Positions 44,513 to 55,379 of a stretch of 64,000 nt of DNA are shown here, piece by piece. Under the pieces are notes generated by a model that was not told where the DNA came from, did no database searches, and worked only from the letters and a program-made list of their open reading frames with translations. This DNA comes from Thelonectria olida (taxonomy: Eukaryota > Ascomycota > Sordariomycetes > Hypocreales > Nectriaceae). A program made the translations under genes and the position numbers. Position 1 is the stretch's first letter, and each line of letters opens with the position of its first letter. Location of the stretch: assembly GCA_020736575.1 (NCBI GenBank), contig JAGPYM010000047.1, positions 158,974-222,973 on the forward strand. The letters run 5' to 3'.

Positions 44513-45450
44513 AACGCTGCGGCGGGGGCGGTCCTAGATCTTGGCTGGATCTAAATCCAGCTTGAAGGATGATCGACGCGTTAAGCCATCCCGGTCCTAA
44601 CTAGATTTGGATTTCAGGCAGCCACTCGTAAACTCCGCATGTGTGCCCGAGCCAAGGGGCACTTCCCATATCAGCCCTACAGGAAGCTTAGACAAGTGGG
44701 TACGAGAACAAGGGATACTCTCGCCGTCAACTCGCAATGTCATTCAGTCGGTAAGCTCGACTTGGACTCATCGAATGGCAACCCTGGGTGCGAGCACAGA
44801 AGAAAGTTGAAGACAAGACTGGCTCTCTTAAGGCTCTCTAGACGCGTGTTCAAGGAATAATCATATGATGAAATTCTAATCAACGGAACAACTCAGTACA
44901 GCAATGTTTTCAAATCCTCAGCGGACTACTCGCTACAATGGGTGCTTGGATCGGACACGGCCTAATGCATACAGTGGTAATACGCGACCAAAAGGCTAGT
45001 TCCCTCACCTTCAACAGTCTGCATCCACAATCTCCTCAACGATACTCTCCGAGCCATCAGGAAGTTCTTTCCTTTCCGCTTTGCATCGATAAGGGAGAAT
45101 CTTTGATAAAACTGCACTAAGAAGGCCTTTAGAGGGTCAGTGGAGATGGTGAGCTTTTCCTGTTTCTTAGAGACCAGTACTGTCAGGGGCGGGGACGGAG
45201 TCGGAGAGGCTCTGCAATCATGTCTCAACGCATCGGCATCTTTCCGCAAGCTGGCACGCCTACCGGTAGTCCTTGGTCTACAGTCTACCCGTGCGTTTTG
45301 GCTTTTGAGAATCTCATATAGACTCAAGCCCCCGAGGCCCTAAGCGCTGACACTCCGTAGCCTCTTTCGTATCATGACTCGACGTTTGACAACCTGTCAC
45401 CTCTCGAGGGCTTCCTTAGGCATATGGCTAGCTAGAGGGGCGTCCCGAGC
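44513..45450. other. Gene-less stretch
   Basis: Several short frames occur, including a plus-strand MSQRIGIFPQAGTPTGSPWS at 45221 that faintly recalls NmrA-like starts, but it breaks within 35 codons. Nothing is supported. Confidence 0.35.
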
Positions 45451-45545
45451 ATAAGGGTTTTGATTCACGTCGTTATGAGGTAAACTATGTAGCTCAACCT
45501 GCATGATTACATGACCTTGGTGACACAATGATTAATCGAGGCGCC
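45451..45545 (+). repeat. Inverted-repeat partner of 17881-17976
   Basis: Aligned along its length with the reverse complement of 17881-17976. The orientation relative to the genome is opposite. Confidence 0.65.
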
Positions 45546-45919
45546 AAAAGAATAAGCACGGGGTGCACAAGACTTTCCATATGCACGATTCGGTCAGCAA
45601 AGTGTCACTCATACGGCTTTGCAACGGCAATTTCCGAAGCAAGCGCCTACCACAGAAATTAGCTGAACATTGAGGATTGGTTCAACATCTTAGCTCGGGT
45701 GTTGACAACTTGGTCCCAACCACCGGGCAGCCTGGGGCCAGGAGCTGGGTTCTCTAGAAAGGCCCCGCTTGCCTAATGTTTGAGTCCGCTCAATTCTAAA
45801 GGGCAAAAGTGCTGTCACAAATGCGATGGTTTTGAATAATAGCATATATGTATATCTTGATTGAGGGCAGATTGTGTTAATGTAATGCTAAGGTAACTTT
45901 CCATAAAAGTCGTGCTGTT

Positions 45920-46275
45920 CTATTGTCTGGATCCCAAGAGAGAATCAGTGTCACGCAGTCGGGGCTTGCTGCTGGTGGATGGGACCACGTTATGCTCATG
46001 GAGACGGCTGTCTCCGTGAGCAGCCTTTTCATCACATGCAAGCTGCAGGGAAGTGGCAATCCTTGCCTTTACTGGGATATTTCTATGACGATTGACATCT
46101 CGCCTGCTCTCTGTGGAGATAGTGCGTAGGATGATCCAACTACATGAGATCCGCACACTTTCCGTTGGTGGTAGTCCATCTCAGAACTACGGATACCATG
46201 TGAATCGGTGATGCTTGCTACGCTTCCACTCGAGCCTTGTTTATATCCAATCAAGGGCGCCCCATTGGGGTGCAC
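45920..46275 (-). pseudogene. bZIP-gene C-terminal relic (paralogue of 54408-55236)
   Basis: From 46275 the minus strand reads HPNGAPLIGYKQGSSGSVAS and ITDSHGIRSSEMD, which aligns with PNMAPLTRYQRGSSGSIVSV and ANSHDIFTPEME of the bZIP protein at 54408-55236, also at the DNA level (GGCTCGAG then GGAAGC). The bZIP domain itself is missing. The fragment abuts the relic that starts at 46283. Confidence 0.6.
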
Positions 46276-46282
46276 GTCATAT

Positions 46283-46960
46283 TTTTAGCGTCGCGGTTGA
46301 GCTGAATGGCAAATTCTAGCGCCCCAGCCTTGTTGATGAAGGCAACGATTGTGAGATCCTTGCCGCAGTTAGCATGAATCTTTACTTTTTAATCGACCGC
46401 AACGTCTTTACCCTGAAGTAGAGCCCTCGGCCACTATCCGGTTTGCATTGGCCACAGGCCGCCTGAACGACAGCTGGGCTCGATGTCCTCGCCAATTCTA
46501 GAGGACACCTATGCGTTTCCCAAGAGGCCCCGGTCGTCGACGGGCGTTGCTGTACGCTTGTGCTCGACCCAATCCGCCGCCCATAGTTGCCTCGCAAAGT
46601 TCAGCATGACATTTTTCGTGGCGAATCTTCGATGTCTTTTCGTCTTTGCATCTCTTCCGCCAGTGGCCCATTGATGAACTGGAGAAAAGGGGAGCACTTC
46701 AAGACATTCAGTGAGGAACTAGGAATAGAATACATGCCTGTGTTGCAGATAGTGTTATCCCACGCGGTACCGGTCGCTCAGGTTATCCGCGTTGCCAAGC
46801 CGCCTTGAAGGCGTTCGAGTGCTTCCGCACTGTTTCCGAACCGGGGACATCAACACCTTCTTCGCCATCAATACTGTAGGCGAATTTTCTGATGAAGTCT
46901 TTCAGGAACTTCAAGTCATACGGCGATGCCTCTGGGTTTTGCTTCTAATATCTGCGCATT
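46283..46960 (-). pseudogene. Relic resembling fungal DUF3435/FluG-type (tyrosine-recombinase-related) proteins
   Basis: Pieces in several frames read, in order: DLKFLKDFIRKFAYSIDGEE (46930-46870), FINGPLAEEMQ (about 46670), RRFATKNVMLNFARQLWAAD and WVEHKRTATPVDD (46635-46540), SGRGLYFR (about 46430) and EFAIQLNRDAKNM (about 46310-46275). From memory this is the order found in repeated fungal proteins with a DUF3435/FluG-like or Crypton-related core. The catalytic C-terminal region is absent, so a recombinase function cannot be shown. Stops and frameshifts make it inactive. Confidence 0.45.
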
Positions 46961-47468
46961 GAGGTCAGAGAAATGCCCATGAGTAAAGACAGTAAAGGGC
47001 ATGCTGAATACTCCAGCGTCTATATTTTTTGGCATTGGGCAAGAATAGCTCATACAATAGTATAACCACCACGTTATAATTAGCTGCCACGATGACACTT
47101 TACTGCAGGGACGAACTATAGGCCTCCACCTAGAATACCTATATTGTACTACTACAACATCTACCAATTGGGATTCTGAGTAATTGAGCCCATGAAATGC
47201 CCATATGTGTAATAAGTTGTCATGTAAACGATAGCTTGTGAACTGGTTGAACTTGGGGGTCATGGACTTGCGACCTTCCACTAAAGGGCTACCCCATAGA
47301 CTCTGCAAAGATGACGTCTGCTCTCTCGAGAGTCATCACGTCGAGATCCGTCACGTATGATACACCGTCAGATAACTTGAGGAGGACTTCGAGGCCACTG
47401 GAGAGCATGGACTCGTATTTTCCTAGTTGATTGGAGCCGTTAAATACGACAGCGACACGCTTCTTTAT
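46961..47468. other. Gene-less stretch
   Basis: No supported coding sequence. Confidence 0.4.
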
Positions 47469-47966
47469 CTATAATTGGCTACTATCGAATCCCCATGCGG
47501 TAGGATAATTCGTACGTTCCTTTTCACTCTGTGTTGCGGCCGGAGAGCTGGAGTTGGGTGACCTCCGAGTGTCGGTGCTAAACTCTCTTTCTGCAACCTC
47601 GGCTAACAATTTCTTGTTGATCGCTTCTGTAGGGTCTCCTTGGCTGAGAACCACTAGTATGCATTAATCTAGGTGATTATATACGTCGTCGGGACTTGAG
47701 AAGTTCAGCCAACACACATTGCAATTGCCCTGTGCCTTAACACCTGATCTAGTCGTCAGTAGTCTAGGGCCGTTTGGTGGCTTCATCGGAACTTCGTAGG
47801 TCTCCACGATGTGTTTTTTGAACAGGTTAAGTCGGTCGAATGAGATTTCTTGTGGCGTCCCAAGGCCGGGACAGAAACCGCATGTTAGAGTCCCTCTGCC
47901 AAGATGCGCCGCTCCCTCCTTGACCCGAAGACCCGAGCTGTTGGTAGCTTCAGCGTGTCCGGACAA
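47469..47966 (-). pseudogene. C2H2 zinc-finger protein, C-terminal relic
   Basis: The frame has CGFCPGLGTPQEISFDRLNL then FKKHI, and a second finger-like unit CNVCWLNFSSPDDVYNHLD. An in-frame TAA (47664-47666) replaces the expected Asp of HLDDC, after which the frame continues CILVVLSQGDPTEAINKKLL. This pattern closes many fungal C2H2 zinc-finger proteins. The N-terminal fingers are not visible. Confidence 0.6.
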
Positions 47967-48358
47967 AAGCTGAAGTAGACAAGGTGTTTGAAATGGATTT
48001 CATCTCGTCGGTTAATTCTATTCTCAAACGGTTCTACGATGCCTTATTTACGGCATGCTGGAGCATCTTGCCTCGCAACGAGTGTGAAATGTCTTACAAC
48101 AGCCATGAAGACTAGCATCGGTGCGGCGAAAGAAGACAGAGGCTGGGTTAGGTGACACAGAACAGTTAACAAAACTGGGGCTTTACTTCAGACCAACACT
48201 TCTCACCAGTCAGTCCACAATGGACTTCAATCGGTAGATGCTGACGTTGGCTCTTCATACAACATGTTGCCGGGATCAGAGCGAGAACGTACATCTTTCA
48301 ACCCTTTGGCGGATTCTATGGAAGGATACCAAAGCTTCAACCACATATGCCCTTACAC

Positions 48359-48807
48359 TCAGCAACTTGTACTTCTAGCCTGCTTGCCCTTACGGAACTG
48401 CCTTCCAACCACGTACTCGTTACTATCCTTACTCAGTTCCAGAGTGGGGAAGTTGCGCTCATTCTTCTTCATCGAAATGACGCGCGGTATGCAATTCAAC
48501 GTGACCACTCCTACTTGAAAGTCTGTAGGAAGTTGGCCTTGAGATCCCAAGACGAGAGGGATGCAAGCAGCCATATAGGTATTGTCCGGGATGTCCATGA
48601 TCTCTGTAATAAACGACTTGAGATTAATAGTAGGAGTCCCATTCACGTGAGTGATGAAACTTGTGAGTTCAAGACCAAAAAGATTTGCTGGTGAACCACT
48701 GACTTGGCTCGACATATAGATCCCGCTTTCCAACTTGCCTACTACTTGTCGGACGGCCTGGTGAGGTCTATGCAATATCGCCCCGCAGAAAGGTACTGTG
48801 TAGTGGG
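48359..48807 (-). pseudogene. NMA111-like (HtrA family) serine protease, C-terminal fragment
   Basis: The minus strand reads VPFCGAILHRPHQAVRQVVG, SGIYMSSQVSGSPANLFGLE, LTSFITHVNGTPTINLKSFI, DIPDNTY and CIPRVISMKKNERNFPTLEL. This is the PDZ-containing end of the nuclear pro-apoptotic protease NMA111. Relative to the family, about 20 residues (MAACIPLVLGSQG onwards) are inserted in frame after DNTY. The protease domain is missing. The upstream border coincides with the LTR-like fragment at 48813. Confidence 0.65.
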
Positions 48808-48812
48808 TTTCA

Positions 48813-48955
48813 GTTGAACAGAAGGCATATGCTGGGTGTCACGTGCGGGTCAAGGGTCTTATGATGAACAGCAGATCTTTCAGGGGCAGACACTTAACAA
48901 CAACACACAAGTTGAATATACTGATTTGGATCAATGAACCGAATAACGTGCTCCT
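48813..48955. repeat. LTR-like fragment, copy 2
   Basis: Begins GTTGAACAGAAGGCATATGC and runs through GTGTCACGTGCGGGTCAAGG, aligned with 14281-14400 in the same orientation. The first two bases of the LTR are lost. It is followed directly by the truncated pogo copy. Confidence 0.5.
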
Positions 48956-49715
48956 CAAGTGAGTCGGTCACCCAAGTGAGTCGGTCAAAAATCCGTCAAC
49001 CTCCCATCTTTATATCTAATCATCTATTTCTCAACCACAAAACATGTCACAATCAAATAACGAGTCAAATATAATTCTTGCCCTTCAAGCCTACCAAAAT
49101 GACCCAAAACTAAGTCTCCGACGCGCCGCAAGGATCTATAAAGCCCATTATAGTACTCTTCTTGACCGACATAATGGCAGACCCTTCCGAGGCGATATTA
49201 TCCCTAAATCACGTAAACTATCTGATCTAGAGGAACAGACTATTATTGAGTATATTCTCAACCTAGATTCACGAGGATTTCCCCCGCGACTTCGTAGTGT
49301 GGAAGAAATGGCTAACCAACTGCTTGCCGACCGCGACGCGTCACCTATCGGAAAGAACTAGGCTTCCAACTTCGTTAGGCGACAACCAGAGCTTACGACG
49401 CGTTTTAATCGCAAATATAATTACCAGAGAGCCAAATGCAAAGACCCGACCCTCATTCGTGAGTGGTTCTCGCTCATAGCGAACACAATCGCGAAATACG
49501 GCATCACTAGCTGATATCTATAGCTTTGACGAGACTGGCTTTATAATGGGTATAATCGCAAGCGGAATGGTTGTTACAGGCGCAGAAAGGCGTGGAAAGG
49601 CAAAATCAGTCCAGCCTAGAAACTGGGAATGGGTTACAGTCATCCAGGCTATTAATGCGGAAGGTTGGGCAATCCAGCCGTTCATCGTGGTTGCGGGCCA
49701 ATATCACCTCGCCAG
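48956..49715 (+). mobile_element. pogo/Fot1-type transposon, 5' fragment
   Basis: The left end contains two tandem copies of AAGTGAGTCGGTCA (48956-48988), the direct-repeat layout of pogo terminal repeats. A degenerate transposase begins at ATG 49044 (MSQSNNESNIILALQAYQND) and is clearly related to the copy at 38039. Stops and frameshifts occur after SPIGKN and near the first Asp (IALTRLAL region). Homology stops after AGQYHLAS (about 49715) and the 3' half is gone. The terminal repeats differ from those of the other copy, so it is a separate subfamily. Confidence 0.78.
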
Positions 49716-50882
49716 CCGACACATTGACCTCTTCCGGCATGCTCCTCAAACACAATTCAATCTGCCCGGCGCTGGTCTTTTATACTTTCTCGATAGTTTC
49801 TCTCTATTTCTTATATATTTTCTTTATTTTCATCATGCTCTAAATTGAAGTCATCAGGCAGTGCTCGTGTGTTTATACTGGATATAGTAGGATGGTGCAC
49901 TTAGACTGTTGCTCGAATTGGGTAGACTACACCACCACTACCACTACCACTACTAAATCAGTTCCCGTTGTCGCATACCAATTTACGCTTCGACTACTTG
50001 ATCTCGAACATCTGTTTGCATATGTATAACCCTATTATTGACATCCAGCCTGACCTTTCTGAACACCCGCTACGGATGATAATGACCTTTCGCACACTAC
50101 AATCGCGGTTCAATGGAATTATGCCAGCCCGTTATAGGGTAGTGGCTTCGCCTCGAATGACTGGAAACGTTTTTGGTCACTTCGTCTCCGGGGCCCACAA
50201 TCATTGCTTACCTAACCCCCTCATTCGGGCGCCACACCCCTTTGAATTAATCGTCAGCCAAGACTTCCACGTGGGGCCAGCCGCTATACCCATTTGAATT
50301 AACCGTCAGACAAGCATCCCGTATGGGGAACCAGCCATCCAACCCACCTTCTTCCCTCTTTTTTTAAAATACCATAATTAATTCCACAAAATAAATGTAA
50401 TGAAGAGACCAGGTTCATTCGTCTTAGAATTGGATTCTGTTTATTTTGGTATGTACTTTTTGGTGTTTTAGAAAAAAAGTGTGCCCCGACTACCGCTGTT
50501 TTTCCCTAAACCTAACCCCCAAATCACCATATAACTACTGCCCAGAAGGCATTCCGTCTCGGTAGCTACCTCATATCCCAGTCTTCCTCTTCCTCATCTT
50601 CCTCGTTCACCCCCTCCTCCTCCTCTGCCTCTTCTGTCTGCCCCTCTCCGTGTCGAGTCCTCAAACAGGGGCGAAGGCTGCGCGCTCACTTCGCCACGCT
50701 TTCTTCGGTCTGACCAAGACTGCTGTGATACTCCGCAAACCGACTATTGTAGTTGTTGGAATGGAATATATAGCTTGCCCCTGGGAAATGTCGGACGAGG
50801 TTAGCAATAGATAGCGAGACGAGTAGTGATATGGGAGTTAAGCTAACTCTATCGCGACCTTTCATACGTGATTGAGACACTC
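49716..50882. other. Gene-less stretch with local repeat and CT-rich tract
   Basis: An imperfect tandem duplication of about 48 bp lies at 50235-50335 (units beginning CC(C/A)TTTGAATTAA). A CT-rich tract occurs at 50578-50650. No gene is supported. Confidence 0.45.
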
Positions 50883-51275
50883 TTACGGAGACAAGGGAAG
50901 CCCCAATGGAAAGCTAAGAAAGGCCATAATGGCCGTCTCTAGCCAATGCAAATCGGATCGTCGCTCGAACAGGATCCAAGTTTGACGTCCATTTTTGGTT
51001 GTCAGAAGGCGACTTCCCTCCAAGATAGAAGGAGACATGGCCTCTCCGGGTATTAGTGATTTAAGCATCTCCGTACGGTATGCTGTCCACTTTCGGCATC
51101 GGAAGAGGAAGTGCTTAACTGCCTCTCTTGCTTTGCCCACAATCGCATCTGTCCGATAGTACCGCCTCGATATAAACGAGGTATGTATTAAACTGGCTAT
51201 GCCTGTTCTCAGCTAAGCAAGCACACTCACCTCCTTCTATAATAGCTAGTCATAAAGTTGTTTCGTGTTTAATGT
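50883..51275 (-). mobile_element. Tad-like LINE, 3'-end fragment
   Basis: The minus strand has CDCG followed, after a frame change, by REAVKHFLFRCRKWTAYRTE, the Cys/His knuckle of LINE polyprotein tails, then EGSRLLTTKNGRQTWI. The adjoining 51190-51275 is similar to 11635-11715 at the DNA level, so both copies come from one family in the same orientation. This copy supplies the tail that the 11605-13510 copy lacks. Confidence 0.7.
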
Positions 51276-54200
51276 ACAATGTCCTCCAGTATCGCTCTGA
51301 GTGTTGTATATAGCCAAGTGCTCAGCGGGTAGGACGCGCGTAAAGACAAGAGAATGTTCCTTTCTGTTCACACCGGTGCTGTGCGCCGTGTGCGGGTGTG
51401 TGTGAGGGCTGTGAACAACGCGTGCGTTAAGGTAAGGCGCGCCCAGCATATGCCGCTCGGTGTTGTCGCTTACGCGCTCCGGTCAGATCGGAGTAGTCAC
51501 TAACTCCCGGGCGAGGGGCAGGGATGAAAATAGACTGCACATGTTTGCGGGACAGGAACCCGCGACCCAGGCGGAACGAGCATAATACGAGAAAAACTAC
51601 TTCGGAAACATCTTGAGCCACCAGGCCAACGTTCCATGGGCATGATTATATGCAAATGCGAACGTCATGACGGACCTAAAACTCGAAATTGATTCCTCTC
51701 CAGGGTGGTTGGGAAGCGTACCCGAGTCCCCGTCCAGGTGTGACCCAGCAGACTGAAATGACTTCCCTGTAGGTCGAGCTGCATACAAGACCTGGCACGG
51801 CACACCTCTACTACCCGGAGTAGGGCTCACAGACTACCAGCGGGTCGACAATCTTTGTCGACTTCCTTCAACTCCGGACGAGACTAAATATGTAGGAGGA
51901 CGAATTAAGACATCAAAGATTGGTATGGCTTCGCCCGGGTGGGGTCGCCACGAATGCTTAGGTTAGTGTATCGTCATAGAAGTAGTACCTGATCGTTAGC
52001 CAACGCCGCAAGGGTCCGACCGTTAGCGCCCAGATCCTCTCGGCCAATGAATGAGTGGAAACCATTGCGCATTGACGTGATTGACGGACGTGTTCCTCCC
52101 GATCGGTATCCTCAGTCCTCAGTACAGGGTCGAGGTGAGACTACGATTTGTCTCAAATGCAGAATGAAACATGCCTAACTTGTGATTCGCAGTTCCCCAT
52201 GGATGCCTTTGTTATGAAAACTGCTGACCTTATACGAAAATGCCTCGTATCCGTCTTAAGTGCGTTGGCGACACACTGCCCGACACCTAACAAATAGTGA
52301 ATGTTCGTCTGAATTTAGTAGCAGTAGGCAGTATACGAGAATTGTGGTAAGAAAACTGAGGGAAGAGTCTAAATGCTTCCCCCAAGCATATTGAGGATTA
52401 CGTACCGATCAGCCTCTCGACCTCGGCGGAGTGGCTTGTATGAGCGGCTTCCTGGCGCACTGCCAGCTCGAAGCTACGCCGGCTCAGATCCCGTCCCTTC
52501 AAGTTCCTCTGTTCTCAACCTTTTAAAAAGCTAGAAGATGATGTTCCAGGAATCACGCTCTTCCAGCAGACTAAGCCTAATGGCCGCGCGTTCTGATGGT
52601 TCGGCGTTTGTGAACGGGGCTCCGGGGCGGAGTCCAATGCGGTCGGCGCGAAAGCTACGGGCATTAATTGGAGGGGGAAGTATGGAGATATTTGACACCA
52701 GACCCCACTACGATTTGTTGTCCAGGTTCGTCAATGCGCGTTGGTCTCGACGCAGAAAGGATCGACTGATCTTAGGAGCAGCAATCCTCCGTTGATCAAC
52801 AAAGGGAAAAAGTTGCGAGACTACTTACTAGTTTCCGCTGTGGCTTGATATTCTGAAACGTATCGCAGTCCATCACCAGCCACCGTGGTTTAGTTCCTCG
52901 TCGCAATTCTTTAAAAGATATCACAGCCGCTTTTCCCATGGTATCTATAAAGATTGCATAGCCATTTTGATAGATCGAGAGGAGGACTGTGCGTCGGTGC
53001 CATCCGATCTTCCAAATACTTCCTCACCATTTGCCATGGTGTCACAATGACTTGCAGTCCCAGCATGTGGCAGGCTCGGACCTCCCCTCCCAGCACGCCA
53101 GCCCAGTTGGCTCAACAGCCACTTTTCCTTCCGTCGGATCCATTCTGGCTGGTGAAGCTGCGGCAGAGTAATATTGCCGGGGGCGCTAGCTTGGCCGTCA
53201 TTTCGCCCACATGCAAGCCGCTTCTTCTGGGAGATGATGATAGCGCGCCGTTGAATCAACCATCCGTCGATCCCCTAATTCCCCATGTGGAGGGACAGGC
53301 TACAAAATGTCGAGGGTGTCGACTGTGATGTGATGTAATGTGCACTTGAGTTTCGGCTGTACAACTTGCTGTTATGGCACCATCCGGGATTGCCACAATT
53401 TGGGCCTGGAATTCCAAGGGGACAAACAAACATACCGTAAAAATTCTGATTACGCTCTCAGAGTGTCATGGCTCAGGGAGCTTTTACTAGCGGCATGTAA
53501 TATGTGGTCTGCGAAGGCAACCCTAATATCGTTTTAGGAGTGGGCGGCTTGGTTCCAAGGATGAGGGAGAATCCGAACGCCACACATCCCAGCCCCGATG
53601 AGGTTGTAATCTGTGGGTTCACCTTCATTCTCTGGTTCATTGGAAAGTTTCGCCTCCCAAGTACCCAGAGTCCACCCTCGGTGTTTGCATCCGGTTCCCC
53701 TCGTACCACAGCGCTATGGCACCCACTCGATCTGAAAGCAACTCGTATCACAGGCCAGCAGCAAGACACTTAGGTACAATCTTGTTCCTGATACTGTTAT
53801 ATTCCCCGCTTCTATCACTGCTCTTGGACCTGGATTATGCGACTAGGAAAGTGCACAAACCCCCACCATGATCCGGAGTCACCTAAAGCTTGCAAGCCCC
53901 GTTTCCTCGCAGAAACAACGATACCGCGCCTTGACACCATTTACTTTATGCAGAATGTCTAATGGTCACTCCATTTGTTGTTACTTTATCTTCTGAACCT
54001 GGCGTGGCATTGCGGCCGTGGTAGCTGTGGCTTGCGGAACTGCTATGTATATTTGATCGTCCCCCTCCCTCAATCCACACTCTTCATTGCTTGCTATTTG
54101 GACTTCTCCGCTGACGTACCTTGTTGTTCGTTGTTGCTTTTATCATCACGCAACCCACTTACTTTCTGAACCTTAAAACAACACCTGTATCTTTTGGTTC

Positions 54201-54407
54201 TCCCCAACCGCTCGTCGGCTCGGCCTGATCAAGACACCGGTGTCTCACTCTGCCGTGGGAAGCAAGAAGAGGCCCTCGAGAACCCGTGCACTCGTCGTTT
54301 GGCAACAAGCTTATGGTCTGAGCCCTGTCTTGCCCGCCCCATCTGCTCCTTCGCGGATAGCATCAAGCTGCGCATAAGAAATTATCCGTTGTGGAACAAG
54401 AATCTCG
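51276..54407. other. Long stretch without a supported gene
   Basis: Frames on both strands are short. On the minus strand about 52850-53020 reads HRRTVLLSIYQNGYAIFIDT then SFKELRRGTKPRWLVMDCDT in one frame, with an overlapping plausible frame QVIVTPWQMVRKYLEDRM. Further down is AEPSERAAIRLSLLEERDS. This may be a decayed gene of unknown family. A plus-strand frame at 52538-52795 is unassigned. Confidence 0.35.
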
Positions 54408-55236
54408 ATGGCCACTTTCATTAATCCCTACCCTCTGGCAGCGGAGTATTTCCCATTTGTCACATGCTTCGATGGGACAGAATTGACACCGTCCTCGTCA
54501 GGATGCCCGACCACCCCTCCACCCTATCGCATGAGCACAGATTCCCCCACACCTCAAGGCAATATGGCTTTTCAACCCGCAATGAACCAAGTCGCCAATG
54601 CTTCTTTCTTTGGGACATTCAGCACCTCACCGATGTCGACGACGCATTCTTGAGCGCAATAAAATTGCTGCTATGAAGTGCCGTCTGCGAAAACGGGGTG
54701 AAGCATCAGCTCTTGCCTCCCGTGAGCAAGCCATGGAGGATCAAAACCGGGACTTGTCGTCAATCCTCAATCAGCTAGCAGCCGAGATCTATCACTTGAA
54801 GACCCAGCTGCTGCATCATACCGATTGCGACTGCATCCTCATCCAGAAATACATTGCCCATGAGGCTAGAAAGTCCGTCGATAGGCTCCCGCCTTATCCT
54901 TCGCCCTTCCAGCCTAATATGGCGCCCTTAACTAGATATCAACGAGGCTCGAGCGGAAGCATAGTAAGCGTCGCCAATTCACATGATATCTTTACCCCTG
55001 AGATGGAGAGTGTTCCGCCTACATGCACCGATCCACCTCAGCAGTACTCGAGCTCACCGGAAGTGGGAGTGGATACATTTAACGTAGTATCGGAAACGAT
55101 TCAAACGGAACCTATCCCAGTGTCGTTTCAACCAATTTCGAGCATTCCGTCGATGCATGAAGATTACTATAAGGGGACCTGCATCGGCATGGGAGTTCAA
55201 CCTCAGTCATGGGATGATATATTCTGGGGATCGTAA
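54408..55236 (+). pseudogene. bZIP transcription factor (Atf-like) with a frame break
   Basis: An N-terminal frame begins at ATG 54408 (MATFINPYPLAAEYFPFV) and runs to STSPMS. The bZIP then continues one base out of frame near 54635: RRRILERNKIAAMKCRLRKR, with N-x2-AA-x2-CR contacts, followed by a Leu heptad region (REQAMEDQNRDLSSILNQLA and onward) and the LLHHTDCDC end typical of Atf1/Sko1-like bZIPs. The C-terminal part holds RYQRGSSGSIVSV and ends QSWDDIFWGS. No intron of suitable length restores the frame, so a frameshift (or a sequencing error) is likely. A relic of a paralogue lies at 45920-46275. Confidence 0.72.
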
Positions 55237-55379
55237 TGGGAATTTCGATGAAGTCCATAGTAGCGTTTTATATTATCTTGAGCGATTTACCGGAAGGCAC
55301 CAAAAACAAAAAACACGGACGAAAATGGCACACACAGCCATTGTTACAATAAAAATCTCGCTCCGTTGGCCTCGCCTAT

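Noticed and set aside
45221..45460. NmrA-like start MSQRIGIFPQAG
   Set aside because: Stops appear within 35 codons and the expected following motifs are not found.
52850..53020. Protein-like minus-strand frames near 52.9 kb
   Set aside because: Two overlapping frames look equally plausible and neither matches a family; kept only as a note in the gene-less stretch.
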